From assembly GCF_008086115.1 (NCBI RefSeq), contig NZ_VSIY01000003.1, forward strand, positions 62,001-126,000: 64,000 bases of DNA. Reading direction: 5' to 3'. Under the pieces are notes generated by a model. It did not search any database and was not told the origin of the DNA. It was given only the letters and a program-made list of their open reading frames with translations. Positions 1 through 8,127 of the stretch are shown piece after piece. The stretch is from Maritimibacter fusiformis. Lineage in GTDB: Bacteria > Pseudomonadota > Alphaproteobacteria > Rhodobacterales > Rhodobacteraceae. The position numbers were made by a program, and so were the translations under genes. Each line of letters starts with the position of its first letter. Position 1 is the first letter of the stretch.

Positions 1-1245
1 CCCGATGGTCGACTTGCCCGAGCCGGACGGGCCGACGATGGCCACCGTCTGGCCGGCGGGCACGTCGACATCGATGCCGTGCAGGATCGGGCGCGCCGGG
101 TCATAGCCGAACGACACCCCCTCCAGCCGCACCGCGCCGCCGCTGACCTTGAGATCGGGTGCGCCGGGCTTGTCCTTCACTTCGGCGGGCTGTTCGAGCA
201 GGTCGAACATCTCGCCCATGTCGACCAGCGCCTGACGGATCTCGCGATAGACCGAACCGAGGAAATTGAGCGGCATGGTGATCTGGATCATGTAGGCGTT
301 GACCATCACGAAATCGCCCACCGTCAGCGCGCCGCTCTCGACCCCGAGGCCGGCCATGACCATCACCAGCACCAGCCCGGTGGTGATCACGAAGCTCTGG
401 CCGGCGTTGAGGAACGCCAGCGATTGCGAGGTCTTGACGGCCGCGGTCTCATACCCCGCCATCGCGGCGTCATAGCGCCCCGCCTCGCGCTTTTCCGCGC
501 TGAAATACTTCACGGTCTCGAAGTTCAACAGGCTGTCGATCGCCTTCTGGTTGGCATCGGTGTCCTGGTCGTTCATCTGCTTGCGGATCTTCACCCGCCA
601 TTCGGTGACCTTGAAGGTGAAGGCGACGTAGATCGCCACCGTCGCCACCACCACCGCCAGATACCAGACATCGAACAGCACGAAGAACACCGCCGCGACC
701 ATCGCCAGTTCGATGATCAGCGGACCGATCGAGAACAGCAAAAAGCGCAACAGGAACTCGACGCCCTTGACACCGCGCTCCATGATCCGGCTGAGGCCGC
801 CGGTCTTGCGGGTGATGTGATAGCGCAGGCTGAGGGCGTGGATGTGCTGAAACGTCTCGAGCGCCAGCGCCCGGAGCGCGCGCTGCGCCACACGCGCGAA
901 CACCGCGTCGCGCAGCTGTTGGAACCCCACCGCCAGGAACCGCGCCACGCCGTAGGCCACCGTCAGCCCGATCGCGCCCAGGGCCAGCATCCAGGCCGCC
1001 GAAGTGCCGCCATCGCCGGTCAGAAGATCGACCGCCGCCTTGTAGAGCATCGGGGTTCCGACCGAGATCAGCTTGGCCAGCAGCAGAAACGCCATCGAGA
1101 TGACGACCCGCGCCTTGATGCCCGGCTTGCCCTCGGGCCACAGGTAGGGCGCGGCACGCCGAATGGTGCGCCAGCCCTGCCCCTTGCCGGCGCCCTTGAT
1201 GTTCGCATCGGTAATTGTCGGTCGTCCGCCCCGCATTCGCGCCAT
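1..1245 (-). CDS. ABC transporter ATP-binding/permease protein, Atm1/HMT1 type (3' end cut by window)
   Basis: Half-size exporter with the membrane domain fused ahead of the nucleotide-binding domain. About 415 N-terminal residues are present. Several hydrophobic helices span roughly residues 30-340, followed by the start of the ATPase domain, and the window edge falls just after the Walker A motif GPSGSGKST (about residue 405). The stretches SLRYHITRKTGGLSRIMERG and LLNFETVKYFSAE are characteristic of the Atm1/HMT1/MsbA-like group that exports glutathione- or sulfur-linked compounds across the inner membrane. I start it at the ATG giving MARMRGGRP; a second in-frame ATG lies three codons on. 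The Walker B and signature motifs are outside the window. The exact substrate is inferred from family only. Confidence 0.88.
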   Translation of the reverse strand, partial: MARMRGGRPTITDANIKGAGKGQGWRTIRRAAPYLWPEGKPGIKARVVISMAFLLLAKLISVGTPMLYKAAVDLLTGDGGTSAAWMLALGAIGLTVAYGVARFLAVGFQQLRDAVFARVAQRALRALALETFQHIHALSLRYHITRKTGGLSRIMERGVKGVEFLLRFLLFSIGPLIIELAMVAAVFFVLFDVWYLAVVVATVAIYVAFTFKVTEWRVKIRKQMNDQDTDANQKAIDSLLNFETVKYFSAEKREAGRYDAAMAGYETAAVKTSQSLAFLNAGQSFVITTGLVLVMVMAGLGVESGALTVGDFVMVNAYMIQITMPLNFLGSVYREIRQALVDMGEMFDLLEQPAEVKDKPGAPDLKVSGGAVRLEGVSFGYDPARPILHGIDVDVPAGQTVAIVGPSGSGKSTIG

Positions 1246-1304
1246 CCCGGTTGCTGAAAGACCACTAGGTAAGGGGCGCGGCGCGAAAAGACCAGAGGCG
1301 CGCG

Positions 1305-2840
1305 CTACTTGGTGCCGGCGGGCGCGGTGTCGTCGTCGGGAAGGGTGAAGACCTGGCCGGGATAGATCCAGTGCGGGTCGCGGATCTGGTTCCGGTTGGC
1401 CTCGAACACCTTGACGTAGAGCATCCCCTCGCCATAGCGGTCGCGGGCAATGGCCCAGAGCGTGTCATCCTTCTGCACGGTGATCGACGCGATGCGCCGG
1501 CCCGTGCCGGTCGCCGCCTCGGCCTCGGCCTGGGCGGCTTCGAGCACCACCGGGTCTTCGCGCTTGAACGGTGTCTCGACCCGCGAGGTCACGCTGCCAT
1601 CGGCGGCCACGGCGTCGACACGCAGGGTATAGACGCCCGGCGCCACCTCGGGCAGCGGCGCGCGCCACTGCCCGTCCGGGCCGACCTCGGCCCCCAGCAC
1701 CGGCAGGTTGTCGAGGTAGATGCGCAACTTGTCAGAGGCGGCCCCGCGCCCGGCCAGCGCGACTTCGCCGCCATCGTCATAGCTGATCGTATCGATCGAC
1801 AGCACCAGCGCATCGGGCGCGCTGTCCTGCAGCACCGTGATCCCCTCGGGTCCGGCCAGAAGCACGCGGGGCGCGTCCGGCGCGGCGCTGTCCGGGTCAC
1901 CCGGCGCGTCCGGCGCATCCGCATCCGGCGCGGGGTCGAGCGCGGCCATGTCCGCGGGCGCGGTGTCGGGCGCGGGCGCCGGTTCGATGGTCTCGGGCGC
2001 GGCGGCCACATCGGGCGCATCGGCGGCGATGCCGGAGGCTGTGTCGGACGGTGTGTCGGCGGGCATATCCGCAGGCGCCTCGGCCACCGCGTCGCCACCG
2101 GCATCGGGGGCGGTGTCAGGGGCGGTGTCGGACGGTGTGTCGCGGGGCGAATCGGCGGGCATATCGGCAGGCGCGCCGGCCACGGCATCGGCGCCGGCCT
2201 CGGGGACGGTGTCGGGCGCAGGTTCACCTGGAGTATCCGGGGTCGCGCCCGGCGCCGCGTCAGTTTCGGGCGTGGCCACGGCCTCGGGGGCCGCGCCCGA
2301 TCCCGGTGCAGGCTCGGCCTCGGGCGCCTGGGCCACCTCGACCGGCGCCACCGCCTCGACGATCACGCTTTCTTCCGACATCAGGAGCGAACCGTCCGGC
2401 AAGGTCGCCTGAAGTGTCATCACCCGGGTCACATCGGCGGGCGGCAGGTCGAACAGGGCCACGAAATTGCCCTCGCCATCGGCCTTGGTCTCGGCGGTCT
2501 TCAGGTCGTCGATCATCACCGCCACCGGCACCGAGGGCTCGGTGCGCCCGGCCACCACCGCGCCGCCATCGGGCTTGATGCGCACCACGTCGAAGCTGGG
2601 CATCAGGGGCGGGGCGGCCTCGGGGGCCACGTCATCCGGCGCGGAGTCGGCTTCGGGCGTCGCCGCGACCTCTGGCGTTTCGGGTGCCGCCGGTGTCTCG
2701 GGAAGGGTGGCGACCGGGGGCGTTTCCGGCTCCGGCTGGGGCGCCGGGTCCCTGAGAATGAAATAGCCCGCGATCGCGATCACCACGATCGCCAAAGCGC
2801 CCAGGAGCCATCCGCCCCGACCTTGCAAGTTACCGCCCAT
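1305..2840 (-). CDS. LysM peptidoglycan-binding domain protein with long low-complexity region
   Basis: 511 residues. One N-terminal membrane anchor (about residues 11-28, GWLLGALAIVVIAIAGYFIL) is followed by a very Ala/Pro/Asp/Glu-rich segment (about 33-330), a beta-rich region resembling Ig-like bacterial domains (for example LRIYLDNLPVLGAEVGPDGQ), and a C-terminal LysM domain (about 455-503, with YGEGMLYVKVFEANR and IYPGQVFTLP). The LysM implies periplasmic peptidoglycan binding with the N-terminus held in the inner membrane. Proteins of this layout are common in Rhodobacterales. The disordered part contains an internal duplication (copies of APADMPAD and DTPSDTA). It is divergent from the LOG-family gene. 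A specific role is not known. Confidence 0.85.
   Translation of the reverse strand: MGGNLQGRGGWLLGALAIVVIAIAGYFILRDPAPQPEPETPPVATLPETPAAPETPEVAATPEADSAPDDVAPEAAPPLMPSFDVVRIKPDGGAVVAGRTEPSVPVAVMIDDLKTAETKADGEGNFVALFDLPPADVTRVMTLQATLPDGSLLMSEESVIVEAVAPVEVAQAPEAEPAPGSGAAPEAVATPETDAAPGATPDTPGEPAPDTVPEAGADAVAGAPADMPADSPRDTPSDTAPDTAPDAGGDAVAEAPADMPADTPSDTASGIAADAPDVAAAPETIEPAPAPDTAPADMAALDPAPDADAPDAPGDPDSAAPDAPRVLLAGPEGITVLQDSAPDALVLSIDTISYDDGGEVALAGRGAASDKLRIYLDNLPVLGAEVGPDGQWRAPLPEVAPGVYTLRVDAVAADGSVTSRVETPFKREDPVVLEAAQAEAEAATGTGRRIASITVQKDDTLWAIARDRYGEGMLYVKVFEANRNQIRDPHWIYPGQVFTLPDDDTAPAGTK
2041..2207. repeat. Imperfect tandem duplication inside the LysM gene
   Basis: Two related stretches, about 2041-2109 and 2127-2207, share the starts GTGTCGGACGGTGTGTCG and the internal GGCGGGCATATC. 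They encode repeated acidic/Pro-Ala segments (APADMPAD, DTPSDTA) in the disordered linker. The copies are joined by a short GGTGTCAGGGGC-type spacer and differ by a small insertion. Likely a slippage-generated length polymorphism in a spacer. Confidence 0.6.
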
Positions 2841-2886
2841 CTGTCTCGGTCCCGTTTACCCGCGGCCCACTCTTTGCGGCAGACGC

Positions 2887-2915
2887 TTGAGGCAGCCTAT
2901 CAAGCTGTTTATCAC
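2887..2915 (+). promoter_or_regulatory. Candidate sigma-70-type promoter for the LOG-family gene
   Basis: TTGAGG (2887-2892), a 17-nt spacer and TATCAC (2910-2915) lie 33 nt before the ATG of the LOG gene in the intergenic region shared with the divergent LysM gene. The spacing is ideal but neither hexamer is a perfect match, so this is a sequence-only suggestion. Confidence 0.35.
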
Positions 2916-2947
2916 CGGTCAAAACACTTATAGGGAAAGGCCCGTTC

Positions 2948-3505
2948 ATGACAGCCCCGCAATCCTCGGTCTGCGTCTTCTGCGGCGCCCGTTTCGGCGC
3001 CGACCCCGCCTATGCCACCGCTGCCGAAACGCTGGGCACGGCACTGGCCGCCGAGGGCTGGCAACTGGTCTACGGCGCGGGCGATATCGGGCTGATGGGC
3101 GCGGTCGCGCGCGCAGCGGTCGCGGCGGGCGGCGACACGCTGGGGGTGATCCCGGTGCACCTGCTGGAGCGCGAGGCGGGCAAGCGCGACCTGGCCCGGT
3201 TCGTGGTGACCGAGACCATGCACGAGCGCAAGAAAGTCATGTTCATGAACTCCCACGCCATCGTGGTGCTGCCCGGCGGCGCCGGATCGCTCGATGAGTT
3301 CTTCGAGGTGCTGACATGGCGCCAGCTTGGCCTGCATGACAAGCCGGTGGTCCTGCTCAACACCAATGGCTACTGGGATCCGCTGATCGGGCTGATCGAC
3401 CACGTGATCGGCGCAGGCTTTGCCGAGGCGACGCTGCGCGACTATATCACCGTGGTGCCCGACATCGACGCGCTCATGGCCCGCCTGCGCGCCGCCCTGT
3501 CCTGA
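2948..3505 (+). CDS. LOG family protein (TIGR00730; nucleotide 5'-monophosphate phosphoribohydrolase-like)
   Basis: 185 residues, Rossmann-like fold. The glycine-rich motif PGGAGSLDEFFEVLTWRQLG (about residues 113-132) is the PGGxGTxxE signature of the LOG/YvdD family. Members cleave the N-glycosidic bond of AMP or cytokinin riboside monophosphates, or act as generic nucleotide nucleosidases. The N-terminus SVCVFCGARFGADPAYATAA is also typical. The physiological role in non-plant-associated bacteria is uncertain. The 3' end overlaps the convergent rarD-like gene by 64 nt. Confidence 0.9.
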   Translation: MTAPQSSVCVFCGARFGADPAYATAAETLGTALAAEGWQLVYGAGDIGLMGAVARAAVAAGGDTLGVIPVHLLEREAGKRDLARFVVTETMHERKKVMFMNSHAIVVLPGGAGSLDEFFEVLTWRQLGLHDKPVVLLNTNGYWDPLIGLIDHVIGAGFAEATLRDYITVVPDIDALMARLRAALS

Positions 3506-4386
3506 CGCAGGCTCTCGAGCGAGAACATCGCCACCGCGATCCAGATCAGCGGAAAGGCGATCCAGTGCCAGCGGGTGATCGGTTCGGCAAAAATCGCAGC
3601 CGCGACAAGGAATTGCAGGCTCGGGTTGAGGTATTGCAACAATCCCGTCATGCCCAGCGGCAGGCGCCGTGCGCCATAGCTGAACAGGATCAGCGGCAGG
3701 CCCGTCGCAACCCCGGCGCCCGCCAGCACGAGACTGTCCTGAAGGTCGCGCCCGAAGGCCGCGACCGCGGCTGCGCTCTCGCCGGGCCATCCGTAGGCAT
3801 GCACCCCGGCCAGCCAGACAATCGCCAGCGGCGCCAGCACCGCGACCTCGGCGGTGACCGACACCACCGGCCCGGCCACCAGCCCCTTCTTGATCGCGCC
3901 ATATGACCCGAAACTGAGCGCCAGCCCCAGCGAGATCCACGGCGCGACCCCCAGCCCCAGCGTCAGAACCGCGACCGCGACCGCCGCCAGCCCGACCGCC
4001 AGCCCGCGCACCCGGTCGAGGCGTTCGCGGAAAAAAACCATGCCGAACAGCACCGACACCAGCGGAAAGATGTAGTAGCCCAGCGATGCCTCGACCACCC
4101 GTTCGATCTGCACCGAATAGATGAACAGAAACCAGTTGACCGAGATCGTCAGCGCCGCCAGCAGCACCTTCCACGCGTCGCCGGTTCGGACGATCAGGCG
4201 AAAGACCTCGTGCAGCCGCCCCCTCAGCGCCAGCACGATCCCGAAGAACACCAGCGACCACAGCGTGCGGTGCGCCAGCACCTCGAGCGGCGGCACATGC
4301 GACACCATGTTCCAGTAGAGCGGCGACAGCCCCCAGATGGTGCAGGCCGCTGCCATCGCGACCATTCCCTTGCCGATCTCGCCCAT
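3442..4386 (-). CDS. rarD: RarD-like EamA/DMT family inner-membrane transporter
   Basis: 314 residues, about ten hydrophobic segments in two EamA halves. Characteristic RarD stretches are ACTIWGLSPLYWNMVSHVP at the N-terminus, LEVLAHRTLWSLVF, ASLGYYIFPLVSVLFGMVFF and the C-terminal LLQYLNPSLQFLVAA. It is probably a permease of small metabolites; the chloramphenicol-sensitivity name does not prove a substrate. The last ~20 residues (RAARRRAMSASMSGTTVI) run past the usual end of the family and are encoded within the 3' end of the convergent LOG gene. Confidence 0.87.
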   Translation of the reverse strand: MGEIGKGMVAMAAACTIWGLSPLYWNMVSHVPPLEVLAHRTLWSLVFFGIVLALRGRLHEVFRLIVRTGDAWKVLLAALTISVNWFLFIYSVQIERVVEASLGYYIFPLVSVLFGMVFFRERLDRVRGLAVGLAAVAVAVLTLGLGVAPWISLGLALSFGSYGAIKKGLVAGPVVSVTAEVAVLAPLAIVWLAGVHAYGWPGESAAAVAAFGRDLQDSLVLAGAGVATGLPLILFSYGARRLPLGMTGLLQYLNPSLQFLVAAAIFAEPITRWHWIAFPLIWIAVAMFSLESLRQDRAARRRAMSASMSGTTVI

Positions 4387-4473
4387 CGCTCACCCGTCCC
4401 CGCTCGCCTCACACCCAGAGGCCAGAGTCGGGACGCAGGGTCAAGCCGATATCCGGGCCGCGTCCCCGACGTG

Positions 4474-6680
4474 TCAGAAGGTGAAGCCGACGGTGACGCC
4501 GCCGCGCACATCCGGGCTGGTGCCATAGACCGCCTGTCCGACCCTGAGATCGCCCGAGAGGCTGATGCCGTTGCCGAAGTCGTGGCTGTAACCGACGCTG
4601 GCATGGGCGCGGGTGCGGTTGGGCACGAAGTCGCCGGGGACGCTGAAGGTCGTCATGCCGGGAATGTCGGAGGTGCCGGTCAGCACGGCGGCGGGCGTGC
4701 CCAGCGTCCAGTCGACCCCGGCGCCCAGCGACAGGGTGCCCTGCGCGCCGATGGCGATCTCGGCGGTCACGCCCAGCGTCAGGTCGGTGCGCGACACGTC
4801 CATCGCGTCGTAGGTGGCGTTGAAGCTCGCCCCGGCCTCGGTATAGGCGGCGCGGGTGGTCTGGTAGTGCGCGATGGCGGCGAAGGGGGTGACCAGCACG
4901 CCGGCGAACTCCATGCCGTAGCCCGCCTGTGCGGTCAGGCCCCAGCTTTGCAGCGTTGCCGATCCGGTGGCGAGGTCGACATCGGCCAGCAGCCGGCCGC
5001 GGGTGATCTCGCCCTCGGCGCGGCTCCAGCCCAGCGCGGCACTGGCCTGCAGGCCGGTGCCGGCAGCGCCCCCGGCGCTGTAGCGGCCCCAAGCGGCAAG
5101 GCCCGCGGCGGACTGCATGTCAAAGCCGTTGTTGGCAAGGTTGGTGCCGGCAAAGCTGGCGGACATGCCCAGGGTAAAGGCATCGCTGAGACCGTAGCCG
5201 AAACTGACCGCCCAAGTGCCGTCGACCGTTCGCCGACCGTGGTGGGGTTCTGCGCCGTGTGTCCAAACCCGCCATGCAGCCGCATCGCGATCTGACCGTC
5301 CCCGGCCAGAAAGCCCTGGCCCATCGTCTGCCCCAGCGCGCGCTGCTGCTGTGCGGCGGCCACGGCGCTGTCATTGGCCAGCACCGGGAACGAGGCGATC
5401 AGGTTGTCGAAATCCTGCATCGCGCCGCGCCAGATGAAGGCGCGCTCTCCGGCGGTCGAGTTCGAAAAGCCCACGACAATGCTGCCATCGGCGCTGACGC
5501 CATGGGCATAGCTATACGTTCCCCCGGTCAGCGTGCCGAGGTTCTCCATCTCGGGATTGCCGGCATCGCCCGCCGTTCCACCTTCGACCCAGCGAAAGGC
5601 GCGGACTCCCAGCGATGAGGTTGAATAGCCGACGACGACGCTGCCATCGGCATTGACGCCGCGGGCAGCGCTGGAAAACCCACCGTCCAGCGTGCCGAGG
5701 TTCTCCATCTGGGGATTTTCGGAATCGCCCGACGAACCACCCTCTGCCCAGCGAAAGGCGCGGACTCCCAGGGACGAATCCGAAGTCCCGACCACGACGC
5801 TGCCATCGGCATTGACGTCAAGGGCACCGCTGGATGATCCACCGTCCAGCGTGCCGAGATTCTCCATCTGCAGATTTCCAGAATCGCCCGAGATTCCGCC
5901 TGCAACCCAGCGAAAAGCACGGGTGCCCAACGATGAGCCTGAACTACCTACGACGACGTTACCATCGGCATTGACACCGAATGCATCGCTATAGGCGCCG
6001 CCGTTCAGCGCGCCGAGGTTCTCCATCTGCAAATTTCCTGAATCGCCCGAGACGCCGCCTGCAACCCAGCGAAAAGCACGGGAGCCCAACGATGAGGTCG
6101 AACTGCCGACCACGACGCTGCCATCGGCATTGACGCCAGTAGCTACGCTGTAATTTCCAGCGTCAAGCGTGCCGAGATTCGCCATCTGGGTTCCACCCGC
6201 GACCCAGCGAAACGCTCGGGTCCCGGACGCTGAGCCCGCTTCGCCAACGACGACGCTGCCGTCGGTATTGACGCCATAGGCGAAAGAATATCCTCCGCCC
6301 GTCAAAGTGCCGAGGTTCTCCATCTCGGCATCGCCCGTCGTGCCACCCTCGACCCATCGAAAGGCGCGTGATCCCGTCGGAGTGTCCGAATAGCCCACCA
6401 CCACACTGCCATCGGCATTGACGCCATTGGCACGGCTATAGGTGCCGCCCGTCAACGTGCCGAGGTTGCAGATCTCGGTGTCAGCCGGCCCGCCCGGGGG
6501 CGGCGTGATGCAGTCCCCCGCCGCCTGCGCCAGCGCGCCGTTTGCGCCCAGCACCGAGGTCACCGCCACGACCGACACGAGGCCGACAGGCCCCTTTGCC
6601 CGTTTGACCAAACGCCCACCCATGAATTCCCGCTGTTTCGATCCCGACATCCGACCGGCCTTCCCCTTCAAAAGCCACAA
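4474..6680 (-). pseudogene. HAF-repeat autotransporter, split by a frameshift
   Basis: The N-terminal part (6680 down to about 5225) has a hydrophobic secretion signal ending near LGANGALAQA, preceded by a basic stretch; MSGSKQREF at 6650 is the better start. It then carries seven HAF-type repeats (pattern NLGTLxGGxYSxAxGVNADG SVVVG...RAFRWVxGG). The C-terminal part (from about 5227 down to 4474) lies in another frame and encodes a beta-barrel of the autotransporter superfamily (GTWAVSFGYGLSDAFTLGMS through VTVGFTF), ending in the terminal Phe typical of outer-membrane barrels. Left in frame, the repeat reading frame runs on as nonsense to 4935. The break sits between two copies of ACGGTCG (minus strand) 11 nt apart; removing one 11-nt interval gives ...PTTVDGTWAVSFG in a single frame. 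Pseudogene, slippage-switchable gene or sequencing error are all possible. Confidence 0.82.
5534..6470 (-). repeat. Seven HAF repeats (DNA period about 159 nt)
   Basis: The marker for NLG(T/A)L (plus-strand TGCCGAGGTT-like) recurs near 5534, 5693, 5853, 6011, 6170, 6309 and 6459. The five C-terminal-side units are spaced 158-160 nt; the first two (N-terminal side) are shorter, 139 and 150 nt. The longer units carry an extra SGDSGN(L/P)QM insertion. High DNA identity between the 159-nt units suggests recent tandem duplication. HAF repeats are presumed passenger domains of secreted or surface proteins. Confidence 0.85.
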
Positions 6681-6777
6681 TCACCAAGCGACTGCTTCAT
6701 CACTAACCGTTCTCGTTTCCGGATTCTTTTCGATGCGGCAAAAGGGCTTACGGCGTCCGATGTGGCAGATTTGCCAC

Positions 6778-6810
6778 CAAAAAAAGGCCGCCTCGAAGGG
6801 CGGCCTTTTG
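6778..6810 (-). terminator. Intrinsic terminator of sodB
   Basis: Perfect 9-bp stem AAGGCCGCC / GGCGGCCTT with a 6-nt loop. It is followed on the minus strand by a run of about seven to eight T, 20 nt after the sodB stop codon. The short T run on the opposite side could give weak bidirectional activity. Confidence 0.9.
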
Positions 6811-6829
6811 TGTCGGGTTTCGTTAGCGG

Positions 6830-7429
6830 TCACATCCGCGAGGCGACGTTTTCCCAGTTCACCAGCTTGTCGAGGAAGTTGGTCAGGTAGGCCGGGCGCT
6901 TGTTGCGGAAGTCGATGTAATAGGAATGCTCCCACACATCACACCCCAGAAGCGCGGTCTGCCCGAAGCACAGGGGGTTCACGCCGTTCTCGGTCTTGGT
7001 GACCTTGAGCGCGCCGTCCTTGTCCTTGACCAGCCAGGCCCAGCCCGAGCCGAACTGGCCCGCGCCGGCGGCGGCGAAATCATCCTTGAACTTGTCGACC
7101 GAGCCGAACGCCTCGACCAGCGCCTTTTCCAGCTCGCCCGGCATCCCGGTCTCTTTCGGGCTCATCATCTCCCAGAACTGGGTGTGGTTCCAATGCTGGC
7201 TGGCGTTGTTGAAGATGCCGTTCTGCGCCACGGCACCGGCCTGATAGGTGCCCTTGACGATCTCCTCCACGCTCTTGTCGGCCCATTCGGTGCCTTCGAT
7301 CAGCTTGTTGCCGTTGTCGACATAGGCCTTGTGGTGAATGTCGTGGTGGTATTCGAGCGTTTCCTTGGACATGCCAAGACCGGCCAGCGCGTCATGGGCA
7401 TAGGGTAGGTCGGGAAGGCTGAAGCTCAT
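6830..7429 (-). CDS. sodB: Superoxide dismutase, Fe type
   Basis: 199 residues, the usual length. It disproportionates superoxide in the cytoplasm. Metal ligands are visible in YHHDIHHKAY (His), NASQHWNHTQFW (His), and the C-terminal DVWEHSYYIDF (Asp and His). GAGQFGSGWAWLV and the Gln in ASQHWNH favour the iron subtype over manganese. A strong ribosome site AGGAGG precedes the ATG by about 8 nt. It is monocistronic, closed by its own hairpin terminator. Confidence 0.97.
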   Translation of the reverse strand: MSFSLPDLPYAHDALAGLGMSKETLEYHHDIHHKAYVDNGNKLIEGTEWADKSVEEIVKGTYQAGAVAQNGIFNNASQHWNHTQFWEMMSPKETGMPGELEKALVEAFGSVDKFKDDFAAAGAGQFGSGWAWLVKDKDGALKVTKTENGVNPLCFGQTALLGCDVWEHSYYIDFRNKRPAYLTNFLDKLVNWENVASRM

Positions 7430-7551
7430 TGGGAAATCCTCCTGTTCTGACAGTTTCTCTCGGACAATAGATGGGCCGTCCCCCGGGGCATGGTCAAGGG
7501 GCCGGGGTGCAAAACCTTGTGCTTGGGCGGTTTTTCGGGCGCGACGGCGGC

Positions 7552-8127
7552 TCAGGAGGGGGCGAACAGCCCCACCTCGCCGCCCGGTCTGGCCGCATTC
7601 GCCATCAGATCGAAGGCATAGCGGGCGACCGAGCGGAACACGATCACGTCAAAGCTGGTCTCGTCCGGCATCCAGAACCCCGCCGCCACCTGCGCGATGC
7701 GGGTGCGCCGCATCTGTCCCGGCCCGAACGCGCCCGGCGCCACGTCGGCGGGGGTCAGCTTGGCCATGACCTCGCGCACGGCCGTGCCCTCGAGCCGCAG
7801 CACCGCGCGGGCGTCCGAGACATCCGCCACCAGCGCGTGCTGGTCCGCCAGCGCCTTGGCAAGACCCGCCGCCAGCCCCGGCGCGTCCTGATGTGCGCAA
7901 AACAGCATCAGCTCGTCGGGCGACATCCAGGCCAGCGACACGCCGCCCTTGCCCACGATCGCACCCTGCCCCGGCAACGCCAGCCCGGTCGCCGCCTTCA
8001 CGGCTTTGGCCAGGCCCTCCGACCCCAGGTCGCCGCGCAGCGTCACCATGCCCACCGGGCCACGGTCCGACACCGTGCAATAGCCCTCGTATGTTGCGCC
8101 CTCCAGCGCCGATACCGCCTCAGACAT
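7552..8127 (-). CDS. soxG: Sarcosine oxidase gamma subunit
   Basis: 191 residues; the small subunit of heterotetrameric sarcosine oxidase, related to the GcvT/YgfZ fold. Family stretches include SLAWMSPDELMLF and MRRTRIAQVAAGFWMPDETSFDVIVFR (shown in part). Its ATG overlaps the 3' end of soxA by 8 nt, implying translational coupling. It is last in the soxB-D-A-G operon. The complex oxidises sarcosine to glycine, passing the one-carbon unit to tetrahydrofolate and electrons to oxygen. Confidence 0.93.
   Translation of the reverse strand: MSEAVSALEGATYEGYCTVSDRGPVGMVTLRGDLGSEGLAKAVKAATGLALPGQGAIVGKGGVSLAWMSPDELMLFCAHQDAPGLAAGLAKALADQHALVADVSDARAVLRLEGTAVREVMAKLTPADVAPGAFGPGQMRRTRIAQVAAGFWMPDETSFDVIVFRSVARYAFDLMANAARPGGEVGLFAPS

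Noticed and set aside
79-1257. 392-codon plus-strand open frame opposite the ABC transporter
   Set aside because: Antisense to a clear ABC exporter; His/Arg/Asp-rich composition is typical of frame shadows in GC-rich DNA.
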